46,827 nt of DNA, taken from assembly GCA_902798105.1 (NCBI GenBank), contig CADBVG010000007.1, forward strand, positions 97,960 to 144,786. Direction: 5' to 3'. The translations under genes were made by a program, and so were the position numbers. This document shows positions 1 through 8,141 of the stretch, piece by piece (position 1 is the first letter of the stretch; each line of letters opens with the position of its first letter). Origin of the DNA: an uncultured Eubacteriales bacterium. Lineage in GTDB: Bacteria > Bacillota > Clostridia > Christensenellales > Aristaeellaceae. The notes below the pieces were generated by a model. That model saw only the letters and a list, made by a program, of their open reading frames with translations, ran no database searches and was not told the DNA's origin.

Positions 1-97
1 CGCAGGCTTGCTGGCGGCAAGTCAAGGAATTTGCAGGATGTGCATGGCGGAAATGGCACCGCCAGACATGCCGCCCGTTTGTGCGGTATTTCCTTAA
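1..97 (-). mobile_element. Right part of a TTAAGGAAATACCGC-type MITE, cut by the window edge
   Basis: The segment ends at 83-97 with GCGGTATTTCCTTAA, the reverse complement of the TTAAGGAAATACCGC that opens the copy at 46671. The two copies align over their shared part: a TGGCGG(C/T)AA(G/A)TCAA block, a TGGCGGAAA.GGCACCGCCAG hairpin block, and a CCGCC..TTGTGCGG end. No coding capacity is evident, so it is non-autonomous. It lies just downstream of the alpha-galactosidase stop codon, where its hairpins could also help end transcription. Confidence 0.65.
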
Positions 98-139
98 AAT
101 CAATTATACCACACCTTCGCGCCAATTGCCACCGTTTTT

Positions 140-2311
140 TTATGCCTCGGCCACCAGCGTATACACCAGCGACGCGGCATCGCCATAGGGCAGCGGGCAG
201 CACAGGCCGACGCGCATCAGCTCGTCGCCGCCGAAGACCTCGCCGGTCTCTGCCACCCGGTAACGCCGCCCGGCATCCAGCCCGGCCAGGCGCACCATCG
301 GGGGCATGGCGTTGGGCCTGGCCATGGCCCGCACCAGCGTAAACAGCGCTTCCTTGCGGTCCTCGGATACGCTCATCCACGCCGCGTCGTTGCCGTTGAA
401 GGGCGTCTGAATCCAGTAAAGCCTGCCGTACAGGCGCAACAGCTGTGTCCTGTTTGCAAAGTCCACCTCGTTGCGCAGGGCGGCTCGCTCCTCGTCGGTC
501 AGCTTGCAGGGGTCCAGCTCGTAGCCGAAGCTGCCGCCCAGGGCCACCGCGAAGCGGGTCTCCAGCGGCGTCACCCGGGCCGTCTGGTGGTTCGGCACGG
601 CGCTGACGTGGCAGCCCATCGTAGACGGCGGGAACAGTATCGTGGTGCCGCACTGTATCTCCACCCGGCACAGGGCGTCGGTGTCGTCAGAGCACCAGAT
701 CTGGGGCACATAGTACAGCATGCCGGCGTCAAAGCGCCCGCCGCCCGAGGCACAGCCCTCGAACAGCACGTCCGGGAAAGCAGCAACAAGCCGCTCCATC
801 ACCGCGTACAGGCCCAGCATGTAGCGGTGGGCCGTCTCCTTCTGCCGGTCGGCGGGCAGCGCCGCGGAGCCGATGTTGGTGAAGTTGCGGTTCATGTCCC
901 ACTTCAGGTAGGTCGCCCCGCTGGCCTTCAGGGTTTTGGAAACGGCCTCTACCACGAAGTCCTGCACCTCCTGGCGGCCCATGTCCAGCACCAGCTGGTG
1001 CCGGGACTGTATGGCCTCCCGCCCCGGGATGTGCAGACACCAGTCGGGATGGGCGCGGAACAGATCGGAATCCGGGGAGACCATCTCCGGCTCCATCCAG
1101 ATGCCGAACTGGATGCCCAGCGACCGCACGTCCTTCCCCAGCCCCTCGAGACCCAGGGGGAGCTTTTTGCGGTCCACGGTCCAGTCGCCCAGCGATGTAT
1201 AGTCGTCATCCCGATGCCCGAACCAGCCGTCGTCCATCACAAACAGCTCCACCCCCGCGTCGGCGGCGGCCTTCGCGATGGCGAGCAGCTTGTCGTGGTC
1301 GAAGTCAAAATAGGCGGCCTCCCAGCTGTTCAGTAGTACCGGCCGCTTGCGGTTCATCCAGCGTTTTGGCAGCAGGTGATTCTCCCACAGCGCATGAAAG
1401 CCCCGGCTCATGCCGCCGATGCCCTCATCCGAATACACCAGCGCGGCCTCGGGCGCCTGGAATTCCGCTCCCGGCAGCAGCTGCCAGCCGAAATCCCGGT
1501 CGTCGATGCCCAGCAGCACCCGCGTGACGCCGAACTGGGAGACCTCGGCACTCGCCATAAAGTTGCCACTGTAGATCAGCGTCGCGCCGATGATCTCGCC
1601 CCGGTCCTGGTTGGTCTCTGGCCGGGCCAGCGCCAGGAACGGCGAAGCCTGGGCGCTGCTGGCGCCCCTGCGGCTGGAGATGCCCTGGTGCCCCGCTGCC
1701 AGCGGGCGACGGCACACGGTTCGCTCCCTGGCCCACGCTCCCGGCAGGGTGATGATGTCCCAGCCGTCGTCCGGCAGGTCCAGGCACAGGCTGTAGGCCC
1801 GGGTGAGTTTCAGGGTTGCCTCTCCCCCGTTGACCAGCTTCACGCTGCGTGCCACGGCGGGACAGTCGTCGTAGATGGCGTAGTCCAGCAGCGCCACCAG
1901 GCCCGTGTGGGCGTCACGCATGGTGAAGCGAAGCGCCGCGCAGCCCTCGCCCCGGGTAGCAGGCAGGCCCTCCAGCACCGGCTTGGCGTCGAGCGTCTCC
2001 GCCTTTTCCACGCGCAGGTCCACGGCCCAGCTGCCGTCCGGTCCTTCCACGGTCAGCGCGCCGTCGCGCATGTCCCCCAGCCCGAAGGACGGGTACTCCT
2101 GGGGTAGCCGATCCAGGGCGCATTCCTGCACGCTGAAACCGTCGTCGGAAGGGATGTTGGCGTGGCGCAGCAGGTTGGCGGCGTTCAGCCCCTCCAGCCG
2201 GGCCCCGAAGTACAGGTGCGCCAGCACGCCCCCGGGCATTTCCATCAGCACATAGCTGATCACGTCGTTCCTGATATGATAGAGGTTGCCGTTACGAAGT
2301 ATCTCCGCCAT
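140..2311 (-). CDS. Alpha-galactosidase, glycoside hydrolase family 36
   Basis: A 723-residue protein of normal length for bacterial GH36 enzymes, which release terminal alpha-1,6-galactose from raffinose-type oligosaccharides and galactomannan. The N-terminal beta-sandwich spans about residues 1-310 and the catalytic barrel about 325-640. The barrel has the VMDDGWFG motif near 358, GIWMEPEMVSPDS near 403, the nucleophile Asp472 in KWDMNR, and the acid/base Asp542 in WCSDDTDA, after FEGCASGGGRFD. There is no signal peptide, so it is cytoplasmic and should act on imported oligosaccharides. The ATG is preceded by a GGGAGAG Shine-Dalgarno about 9 bases upstream. The gene follows the tetrapyrrole operon on the same strand but is separated from it by a REP cluster and probably is not functionally linked to it. 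Confidence 0.93.
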   Translation of the reverse strand: MAEILRNGNLYHIRNDVISYVLMEMPGGVLAHLYFGARLEGLNAANLLRHANIPSDDGFSVQECALDRLPQEYPSFGLGDMRDGALTVEGPDGSWAVDLRVEKAETLDAKPVLEGLPATRGEGCAALRFTMRDAHTGLVALLDYAIYDDCPAVARSVKLVNGGEATLKLTRAYSLCLDLPDDGWDIITLPGAWARERTVCRRPLAAGHQGISSRRGASSAQASPFLALARPETNQDRGEIIGATLIYSGNFMASAEVSQFGVTRVLLGIDDRDFGWQLLPGAEFQAPEAALVYSDEGIGGMSRGFHALWENHLLPKRWMNRKRPVLLNSWEAAYFDFDHDKLLAIAKAAADAGVELFVMDDGWFGHRDDDYTSLGDWTVDRKKLPLGLEGLGKDVRSLGIQFGIWMEPEMVSPDSDLFRAHPDWCLHIPGREAIQSRHQLVLDMGRQEVQDFVVEAVSKTLKASGATYLKWDMNRNFTNIGSAALPADRQKETAHRYMLGLYAVMERLVAAFPDVLFEGCASGGGRFDAGMLYYVPQIWCSDDTDALCRVEIQCGTTILFPPSTMGCHVSAVPNHQTARVTPLETRFAVALGGSFGYELDPCKLTDEERAALRNEVDFANRTQLLRLYGRLYWIQTPFNGNDAAWMSVSEDRKEALFTLVRAMARPNAMPPMVRLAGLDAGRRYRVAETGEVFGGDELMRVGLCCPLPYGDAASLVYTLVAEA

Positions 2312-2339
2312 GATGATCTTCTCTCCCTTATTGGTAAAT

Positions 2340-2466
2340 GTCGTGGCAGCGTCTGCGCCGTCACAATGTCAATACGCGTTGGTTACCAATGGCGGCGCGG
2401 GCGCCGCCGCTACAAAGGCTTACTTTACGACGTTCGCAATGGCGGCAAAGACGTCGCCGCTACATC
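2340..2466 (+). repeat. Cluster of GC-rich REP-like palindromes
   Basis: Two clear units, 2389-2414 and 2439-2464, share the frame ATGGCGGC, a variable middle, then (G/C)GCCGCTACA, and each can fold on itself. A third, weaker unit lies at 2344-2363. The same consensus recurs at 5667-5690 and, in reverse orientation, at 41508-41606. The cluster fills the gap between the alpha-galactosidase and the precorrin-2 dehydrogenase. Confidence 0.6.
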
Positions 2467-2469
2467 GTT

Positions 2470-2940
2470 CTATTGGTCAAGCACGTCATCCAGGCATTCC
2501 CGTATCGCCTCGGTGGCCCGCCGGGCCAGGGCGTGGTCCTCGCCCCCGGCGGTGATGCCCGCCACCACCGCGCCCCTGCGGGCGATACCCGGGAACAGGA
2601 AGTCGCAGTCGCGCCGGTCGCCGGCGTCGTTCACCGGGATGCTCCGGGCACGGCAAGCCCCGGCGATGGCGGCATTCAACGCCTTGTCATCGGTGCAGGC
2701 CAACACCAGGTCGATGCCTTCCAGGTCCTCCGCCTGCCAGGTCCGCTCCGACAGCTGCACCCGTCCTTCGGCGGTCAACGCGGCGATGTCCGGATGGATC
2801 GCCGGGGCAACGACGGTAATCGACGGGCAGAACTGCGTAAGCGTATGTACCCGCCGCGCGGCGATCCTGCCGCCGCCCACCACCAGCACGTGTCGCCGGG
2901 AAAGGTCGACGAACATCGGGAAGAACGGGTATTGGGCCAT
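2470..2940 (-). CDS. Short precorrin-2 dehydrogenase / sirohydrochlorin ferrochelatase (CysG-N/SirC type)
   Basis: A 156-residue protein. It begins with FPMFVDLSRRHVLVVGGG, the usual start of the NAD-binding domain that oxidises precorrin-2 to sirohydrochlorin. A second conserved block, PVNDAGDRRDCDFLFP followed by ITAGGEDHALARR, matches the region of CysG/Met8 holding the Asp needed for catalysis. Many relatives have 200 or more residues; this one stops just after the NAD domain and dimerisation helices, so the C-terminal helical domain is missing or very short. The ATG lies 1 bp after the upstream stop codon, so translation is probably coupled. Together with CobA it would feed siroheme or cobalamin synthesis. 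Confidence 0.85.
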   Translation of the reverse strand: MAQYPFFPMFVDLSRRHVLVVGGGRIAARRVHTLTQFCPSITVVAPAIHPDIAALTAEGRVQLSERTWQAEDLEGIDLVLACTDDKALNAAIAGACRARSIPVNDAGDRRDCDFLFPGIARRGAVVAGITAGGEDHALARRATEAIRECLDDVLDQ

Positions 2941-2941
2941 A

Positions 2942-4036
2942 TCAGCGCCGCCTCCTCTTTATGAAGTGGTTCAGGATGGCTCCCACGACGATGATCGCCA
3001 GCGATATGGCCAACACCTTCTTCGCGGCTTCCTGGGGAATTCGGCTCTTGTCACCCAAGGATTCGGAATAGAAGGTCAGCGTGTATTCGATCTCGATGGG
3101 CTCCCCCATGGCCGTGGTGTCCGCGATGACCTCCATCGGGTCATCCATGTCGGTGATGGGGATTTCGAAGGTGGAATTGCCGCCGTCCGTGGTCAGGTTC
3201 TCATAGACGGTATCGCCGATGACCATGTAATCGTAGTAGGGACTGCTCCATAGCAGGCGCGCGTAAGCCTTTCCTTCCCGCACGATCAGCAGCGTCGGTG
3301 ACGATACGCTGGCCCGCCCGCTGCCGCCGGCAAGGTTGACCTCGATGGAATACTCCCCGTCCGAGCGCGGCAAGGAGACCGGCTCCAGGGGCGCGGGTCC
3401 TGCTTCCTCCGCTTCATCGCCGTCCAATAGCGCTTCGCCGTCCGGTTCAAAGTCGATAACGGCCTTCTCAACAAGGTCGTAGTCGGGCAGTTCGAAGGCC
3501 AGCGCGCCCTCCGGAAGGTCCGAGGCGTCTATGAGCAGCTGGCGGTCGTACCAGACCTGCCGGTTTTTGCTGAAAGCGGCGCACTCAAAAGGGGCGTTGA
3601 GGACCGGGACGGGAATGGTGAAGACCGTGAAGCGCTCTCCCTCGTCCCCGGGAATCCAATCTCCCTCCGGGGCGCTGCCCGCCTGCTGGGCCGTGTCCAT
3701 GTAGACATACAGGTAGCTGCGGCTGCCGATGGTGATGCTCGCCGTCATCTCGCCGCCGCTCACGGTCAACTCCGCTTCGACGATCCTGAAGAACACCGAC
3801 GTGGATTCCACCGCCACGGGATAGGTGCCGTCAGCGATGTCCCTGCCATAGATGGGAACCATGCCGTACTTGCCGACCTTGCGTTCACGGATGGACCGCT
3901 CGGCCTGCGCAATCCGGTCCGTATAGTCCGTCTTCGTCTGCGTCAGCACCGTCACCGCATGGCCGCCGATCAATGTAAACAGCAGCATGAACACCGCTGA
4001 AAGCAAGCCCATCCTTCGCCATAAACGCTTTTTCAT
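2942..4036 (-). CDS. Membrane-anchored protein with two NEAT-like domains
   Basis: A 364-residue protein with an N-terminal membrane segment (residues 9-29), two extracytoplasmic beta-domains, a C-terminal membrane segment (about 341-357) and a basic tail. Domain 1 (about 66-180) starts IADGTYPV and has LTVSGGEMTASITI and SYLYVYM. Domain 2 (about 225-325) starts DGEYSIEVNL and has GGSGRASVSSPTLLIV, SSPYYDYMV and FEIPITDMDDP. This pattern resembles NEAT/iron-transport-associated domains, which bind heme or related ligands. An acidic linker separates the two. I chose ATG 4036 (MKKRLWRR, upstream GGGGAG) over a start at 4117, which would overlap the permease gene. It follows an ABC-2 transporter inside a tetrapyrrole operon, so a role in handling a tetrapyrrole or metal is plausible but inferred. 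Confidence 0.7.
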   Translation of the reverse strand: MKKRLWRRMGLLSAVFMLLFTLIGGHAVTVLTQTKTDYTDRIAQAERSIRERKVGKYGMVPIYGRDIADGTYPVAVESTSVFFRIVEAELTVSGGEMTASITIGSRSYLYVYMDTAQQAGSAPEGDWIPGDEGERFTVFTIPVPVLNAPFECAAFSKNRQVWYDRQLLIDASDLPEGALAFELPDYDLVEKAVIDFEPDGEALLDGDEAEEAGPAPLEPVSLPRSDGEYSIEVNLAGGSGRASVSSPTLLIVREGKAYARLLWSSPYYDYMVIGDTVYENLTTDGGNSTFEIPITDMDDPMEVIADTTAMGEPIEIEYTLTFYSESLGDKSRIPQEAAKKVLAISLAIIVVGAILNHFIKRRRR

Positions 4037-4070
4037 TTCCCACTCCCCATTCCCGATTGCCCATTTGATA

Positions 4071-4802
4071 CTACAGGTTTTTCTTCCGGTAGATGAACAC
4101 CACCGAAATCGCGCCAAACACGATCAGGTAAGCCAGCAGCACGACAAAGCCGAACGCGCCAGGACGCTCGCCGCCGGAGATGGTGCGGATCATGGCACTG
4201 GCCTGGGAGAGGGGCAGCAGGGATATGACCTGGCGAAAGCCCGCGGGCATCTGGTCGGTGGAAAAGAAGGTGTTGCACAAAAACGACATGGGCATGATGA
4301 TGTAGGAGGTAAAGCGCGGGGCGTCGGTATAGCTCTTGGCCAGAAACGACAGTACCAGCGCGATGGTGGCAAACACCGTGCCGTTCAGGAACATGATGGC
4401 AAAGGACAGGGTGTTGAACACCAGTCCGGTGCGAATCGGCGCGGTCAGCACCAGTATCACCCCCGCGGCATACATGCCCCGCAGGCTGCCGCCGATGACC
4501 TGCCCCAGTATGAACTGCCAAAGCGGCGTGGGCGACACCATGATCTGATCCAGCGCCCGCTCGTACAACCGCTGCACGCTCATGTTTTGGGCAATGGCGG
4601 AGAAGGAGCCGGTCATGGTGGCCATGGCCACGATGCCCGGGATCAGGAAGTTCAGGTAGGGCTCGCCGTGGGACGTGGTCTGTATGCCCAGGCCGAATAT
4701 AATCAGGTACATCAGCGGGGAGATCATCGCGGCAACGGTGATCTTGAAGAAGTCCCGCCGGAACTCCACCCATTTTTCCCACAGTACGGTGATGATGCCC
4801 AT
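4071..4802 (-). CDS. ABC-2 type transporter permease
   Basis: A 243-residue integral membrane protein with about six hydrophobic segments, the size and pattern of DrrB/CcmB/NodJ-like ABC-2 permeases. Typical features are the N-terminal amphipathic WVEFRRDFF stretch, the NFLIPGIVAMATM segment followed by QRLYERALDQIMVSPTP (cytoplasmic coupling region), and MSFLCNTFFSTDQMP in the later part. The start codon directly follows the stop codon of the ATPase gene, so the two are translationally coupled and must form one transporter. ABC-2 systems mostly export. The substrate is unknown; the location suggests a tetrapyrrole-related molecule. Confidence 0.88.
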   Translation of the reverse strand: MGIITVLWEKWVEFRRDFFKITVAAMISPLMYLIIFGLGIQTTSHGEPYLNFLIPGIVAMATMTGSFSAIAQNMSVQRLYERALDQIMVSPTPLWQFILGQVIGGSLRGMYAAGVILVLTAPIRTGLVFNTLSFAIMFLNGTVFATIALVLSFLAKSYTDAPRFTSYIIMPMSFLCNTFFSTDQMPAGFRQVISLLPLSQASAMIRTISGGERPGAFGFVVLLAYLIVFGAISVVFIYRKKNL

Positions 4803-5636
4803 CTACAGCTTCCTCCCCGCCACGTCAACGAACACGTCCTCCAGGGTCGTAGCCCGCAGCGCCGCATCGCTGCCCGCCTTTGAGAGATAGGCGATGGCGT
4901 CGTCCCGATTGTGAAAATACCGGCTGACCAGGCTGTCCTGAGAGGTCTCGTCCACCGCGAAGGGCCCCAGCTCCCGGATCAGGTTGTCCGGAGTGTCCAG
5001 CTTCTGAAGCTTCCCTTGGTTGACGAGCGCCACGCGGCCACAAAGCGCCTGGGCCTCCTCGATGTAGTGGGTAGTCAGCACGATGGTCATTTTGTCGCCG
5101 TTGACCTTGCGCAGCAGGTTCCACATCTGCCTGCGGGAGAGCGCGTCCATGCCCGCCGTAGGCTCGTCCAGCAGCAGTATCTCCGGCTCGATCATCAGCG
5201 CCCGGCAGATCATCAGCTTGCGTTTCATGCCGCCGGACAGATGGCGCACCGTGCGGTGGCGGTAGTCGATCAGCCCGGCAAATTCCAGAAGCACGTCGGT
5301 CTTCTGTTTGATAACCTTCCGAGGCAGGAAGTACAGCCGCCCCTGGTACTCCATGACCTCGTCCATGTTCATATCCTGCCGCATGGAATACTCCTGGGTG
5401 ATGACCGAAAGCTTGCGCTTCTGTTGGCTGGCCTTGCGGTCCAGCCTCTGCCCGTCGATCAATATCTCGCCCGCCGTAGGCAACAGCACCGTGGACATCA
5501 TCGAAATGGTGGTGGTCTTGCCTGCGCCGTTGGGGCCCAGCAGACCGAAGAACTCGCCGGTTTCGATGGTCAGGCTCAGGTGGTCCACGGCGGTAAAGTC
5601 GCCGAATTTCTTGGTCAGGTTCCTTAATTCAATCAT
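4803..5636 (-). CDS. ABC transporter ATPase, DrrA/CcmA-like
   Basis: A 277-residue nucleotide-binding subunit. It has Walker A GPNGAGKTT near residue 34, a Q-loop (VITQEYSMR), the signature LSGGMKRKL, Walker B ILLLDEPTAGMD and the H-loop Thr-Thr-His in LTTHYIEEAQAL. After about residue 225 there is the short C-terminal extension typical of exporters of the DrrA group, ending TTLEDVFVDVAGRKL. It pairs with the permease encoded immediately downstream. The gene lies between cbiL and the NEAT-like protein gene, separated from cbiL by a hairpin and a REP unit, so it may be transcribed from the hem/cbi operon or from its own promoter. Confidence 0.93.
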   Translation of the reverse strand: MIELRNLTKKFGDFTAVDHLSLTIETGEFFGLLGPNGAGKTTTISMMSTVLLPTAGEILIDGQRLDRKASQQKRKLSVITQEYSMRQDMNMDEVMEYQGRLYFLPRKVIKQKTDVLLEFAGLIDYRHRTVRHLSGGMKRKLMICRALMIEPEILLLDEPTAGMDALSRRQMWNLLRKVNGDKMTIVLTTHYIEEAQALCGRVALVNQGKLQKLDTPDNLIRELGPFAVDETSQDSLVSRYFHNRDDAIAYLSKAGSDAALRATTLEDVFVDVAGRKL

Positions 5637-5666
5637 TGCAGGCCATCCACTATTCCTGTTTCCTTC

Positions 5667-5690
5667 ATGGCGGCAGGTTGCCGCCGCTAC
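5667..5690 (+). repeat. REP-like GC-rich palindrome
   Basis: A single unit with the same ATGGCGGC...GCCGCCGCTAC frame as the pair at 2389-2464. Its arms, GGCGGCA and TTGCCGCC, can pair. Confidence 0.55.
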
Positions 5691-5746
5691 GATTGTTCTA
5701 TGGCTATTCCTGTTCCCTGTTCTTTGGGCCTACCGGCCCTATTGCG

Positions 5747-5775
5747 CGGGAAACAGTCCACTGGACTGTTTCCCG
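5747..5775. terminator. 13-bp hairpin just past cbiL
   Basis: Perfect arms CGGGAAACAGTCC (5747-5759) and GGACTGTTTCCCG (5763-5775) enclose ACT. The hairpin starts 6 bp beyond the cbiL stop codon. There is no T-tract on either strand, so it may stabilise the mRNA 3' end or cause a pause rather than act as a full intrinsic terminator. Confidence 0.5.
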
Positions 5776-5780
5776 GGCGC

Positions 5781-6479
5781 TCAATGTCTCTGTTCCCTCT
5801 CCTTGGCGATGATCAGGGAGAAATAGCCCGCGTCATCCGGGATCTCGTCCAGGCTCCGGTACAGCTTCTCATTCTCCATGCTGCAATTCTCCACCATCTG
5901 GACATTCCGTCCGCTCTTACGGAGCATCTCCTTGACGGCGGCCATCTGGCTGGCGGATTTCATCAGCACATAGGTGCCCGGCTGCTCCAGCGCGTGGTCC
6001 AGCTTGTGCACCGCGGGCACCACGTGCAGCTGCTCGTCCCACTCCACCAGCGGCAGGTTCAGTCGCGCCGCCGCAGCGCAGAAGGAGCTGATGCCCGGTA
6101 CCAGCTCCACCTGGTAGCCGTCCGCCTCCAGATAGTGCTGGATGTAACTGAAGGTGCAGTAGATCGTCGGGTCGCCCAGGGTGATGTACACCAGGTTTTT
6201 GCCCGCGTCCAGTATGCCCTCCACCAGCTTCGCGGCCTTCTGATGCTCTCTGTCGATCAGTTCACGGTCCTTGACCATGGGCATATAGATCGGCACCAGC
6301 TGCTTGTCCGCGATCTCCGGCACCACGCCCGCGGCGATCCTGTAGGCCACGGCCTCCTTCGGGTCCTTGCCGGGCACGGCGATCACATCGTTCTCCCGGA
6401 TCAGCTTCGCCGCCTTGTAGGTCATCAGTTCAGGGTCGCCGGGGCCCACGCCCACGCCATAAGCGATACCTTTATTCAT
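5781..6479 (-). CDS. cbiL: Precorrin-2 / cobalt-factor II C20-methyltransferase
   Basis: A 232-residue SAM-dependent methyltransferase of the tetrapyrrole (corrin/porphyrin) methylase family. It has the N-terminal GVGVGPGDPELMTYKA loop, the YITLGDPTIYCTFSYI motif near residue 108 and the ELVPGISSFCAAAARLNLPL stretch, which fit CbiL/CobI better than CobA. The enzyme adds a methyl group at C20, the first step committed to cobalamin. It is the only corrin-branch gene in the window; the rest of the cbi/cob pathway must lie elsewhere or be lost. The gene is separated from cobA-hemD by a heptamer-repeat element (6512-6648). I saw no cobalamin riboswitch in the upstream gap. Confidence 0.9.
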   Translation of the reverse strand: MNKGIAYGVGVGPGDPELMTYKAAKLIRENDVIAVPGKDPKEAVAYRIAAGVVPEIADKQLVPIYMPMVKDRELIDREHQKAAKLVEGILDAGKNLVYITLGDPTIYCTFSYIQHYLEADGYQVELVPGISSFCAAAARLNLPLVEWDEQLHVVPAVHKLDHALEQPGTYVLMKSASQMAAVKEMLRKSGRNVQMVENCSMENEKLYRSLDEIPDDAGYFSLIIAKEREQRH

Positions 6480-6511
6480 GATCGTTCTTCCTTTCGCCCT
6501 CGTTATACTGT

Positions 6512-6648
6512 AGAATTAGGAATGAGGAATTAGGAATTAGGAATGGTTGTGGAAATCCTTCGGATTTCTTTTTATCATCAAATCCGTCAGGATTTGTTCC
6601 TCCATTCCTCATTCCTCATTCCTCATTCCTCATTCCTCATTATTCTTC
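6512..6648. repeat. Heptamer-bounded inverted-repeat element, copy 1
   Basis: The left end is a tandem array of GGAAT(G/T)A-type 7-mers (6513-6545) and the right end is the inverse array of ATTCCTC units (6603-6641). Between them lie two small hairpins, GAAATCC-TTC-GGATTTC near 6552 and CAAATCC-GTCA-GGATTTG near 6580. The same plan is seen at 39130-39305 and 40659-40812, and with another heptamer at 11267-11512. The right array runs into the 3' end of cobA-hemD and supplies its stop codon. Confidence 0.75.
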
Positions 6649-8141
6649 ATTTCCCTCGCCGCTTTCTCCACGGTCTCCACCAGGGCTTCCAGCGTCGCCT
6701 TTTCGGAGATCCACGTCCGCATGCCGCGCTTCTGTGCCTCAGAGGCGGTCTGCCTGCCGATGCAGATAGCACTGACGTGGGAGTGATCCAGACCCGGCGT
6801 ACCCGCCACAAAGCCCCTGACCGTGGAGGCGCTGGTGAACACAGCGAAATCCACGTCGGCCATCAGGCCCTCGGCGTCCGGGGTGACGGCGTATTCCGTG
6901 TCATAGGTGGCGATGTCGGTGACGGTCAGATTCTCGCCCCGCTCCAGCTCCTCGATCAGTTCATGGTTGCCGATGGCCGCCCGGGGGATGAGGATGCGGG
7001 AACCGGGCGCGCAGGACGCCCGCAGCTCCCGGCCCAGGGTCTCGCCGTCGTAAACCGACGGCAGGAAGTCCGCCCGCAGGCCGTATTTGAGAAGCGCCTT
7101 CTGCGTGCCCTGGCCGATGGCGGCCAGCCTCACGCCGCCCAGCGCCCGCAGGTCGCGCAGCGCAATCAATCTGTCAAAAAAGATGCTCACGCCGCTGGGA
7201 CTGGTGAACACCAGCCAGTCATAGCCGCCCTTTGCGAGACTTTCGATGGCCGCGTCCACCGCCGTCATGTCCTTCACCGGCACGGTGCGGATGGCAGGCA
7301 GCTCCAGCACCTCCGCACCCTTCTCCCGAAGCATGTTCGCCAGCGAGGAAACCAGCTCTTTGGGCCGGGTGACCAGCACCCTCACGCCCGCCAGAGGGCG
7401 CTTCTCCGCCCAGCCAAAGGTGTCCGCGAGGGCGCACACCTTTCCCACGACGATGATCGCCGGGGTCTGTATAACCCTCTCCGAACACACTCTTTCCAGC
7501 GTGCCCACAGTGGCGCTCACACGGCGCTGCTTCGACGTGGTGCCGCGCTCCAGCACCGCCGCGGGCATATCCGGGTCCATGCCCGCCGCCAGCAGGCCGT
7601 TCATCAGGTCCGGCAGCGCGGCGATGCCCATCAGGAAGATCAGCGTTCCCCGGGTGCGCACCAGCGCGTCGAAGTCAATGTCGTAGCTGTGGTCGGCCCG
7701 GCGGTGCCCGGTGATGATGTGCACCGAGGAACAGAAGTCCCTGTGCGTCACGGGGATGCCGTTGTAGGCCGGCACCGCGAAGGCGCTGGTGACGCCCGGC
7801 ACGATCTCAAAGGGAATGCCGTGCTGAACCAGCAGCTCCAGCTCCTCGCCGCCGCGCCCAAACACGAACGGGTCGCCGCCCTTCAGGCGCACCACACGCC
7901 TGCCCTTGAGCGCCTCCTCCAGCAGCACCCTGTTGGTCTCCTCCTGCCGTAAGAAGTGATTGCCCGAGCGCTTGCCCGCGTAGACCCGCTTCGCGCCTTC
8001 GGGGATCAGCCCCAGTACGCCGTCGCCGACAAGGGCGTCATACACCACGACCTCGGCCTGTGAAAGCACCTCCCGGCCTTTCAGCGTCATCAGGCCCACG
8101 TCGCCGGGACCGGCGCCGACCAGCCAAACCTTGCCCTTCAT
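6630..8141 (-). CDS. cobA-hemD: Fused uroporphyrinogen-III C-methyltransferase / uroporphyrinogen-III synthase
   Basis: A 503-residue two-domain enzyme. Residues 1 to about 245 are SAM:uroporphyrinogen-III methyltransferase, with VWLVGAGPGDVGLMTLKG, the loop VVRLKGGDPFVFGRGGEE near residue 82 and PVTHRDFCSSVHIITGH. Residues about 252-500 are uroporphyrinogen-III synthase, with VRVLVTRP at the start and DWLVFTSPSGVSIFFDRL in the middle. The fusion closes the ring of hydroxymethylbilane and then methylates the product to precorrin-2; such fusions are common in Clostridia. The start ATG overlaps the hemC stop codon by 4 bp (ATGA), indicating tight coupling. The last codons and the stop lie in the neighbouring heptamer-repeat array. 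Confidence 0.95.
   Translation of the reverse strand: MKGKVWLVGAGPGDVGLMTLKGREVLSQAEVVVYDALVGDGVLGLIPEGAKRVYAGKRSGNHFLRQEETNRVLLEEALKGRRVVRLKGGDPFVFGRGGEELELLVQHGIPFEIVPGVTSAFAVPAYNGIPVTHRDFCSSVHIITGHRRADHSYDIDFDALVRTRGTLIFLMGIAALPDLMNGLLAAGMDPDMPAAVLERGTTSKQRRVSATVGTLERVCSERVIQTPAIIVVGKVCALADTFGWAEKRPLAGVRVLVTRPKELVSSLANMLREKGAEVLELPAIRTVPVKDMTAVDAAIESLAKGGYDWLVFTSPSGVSIFFDRLIALRDLRALGGVRLAAIGQGTQKALLKYGLRADFLPSVYDGETLGRELRASCAPGSRILIPRAAIGNHELIEELERGENLTVTDIATYDTEYAVTPDAEGLMADVDFAVFTSASTVRGFVAGTPGLDHSHVSAICIGRQTASEAQKRGMRTWISEKATLEALVETVEKAAREMKNNEE

Noticed and set aside
6480-6640. Cobalamin riboswitch upstream of cbiL
   Set aside because: The gap is filled by the heptamer element; I see none of the conserved B12-box sequences.
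6512-6648. CRISPR array
   Set aside because: The repeats are 7 bp long and contiguous, without unique spacers, and appear in inverse orientation at the other end; no cas genes are present.
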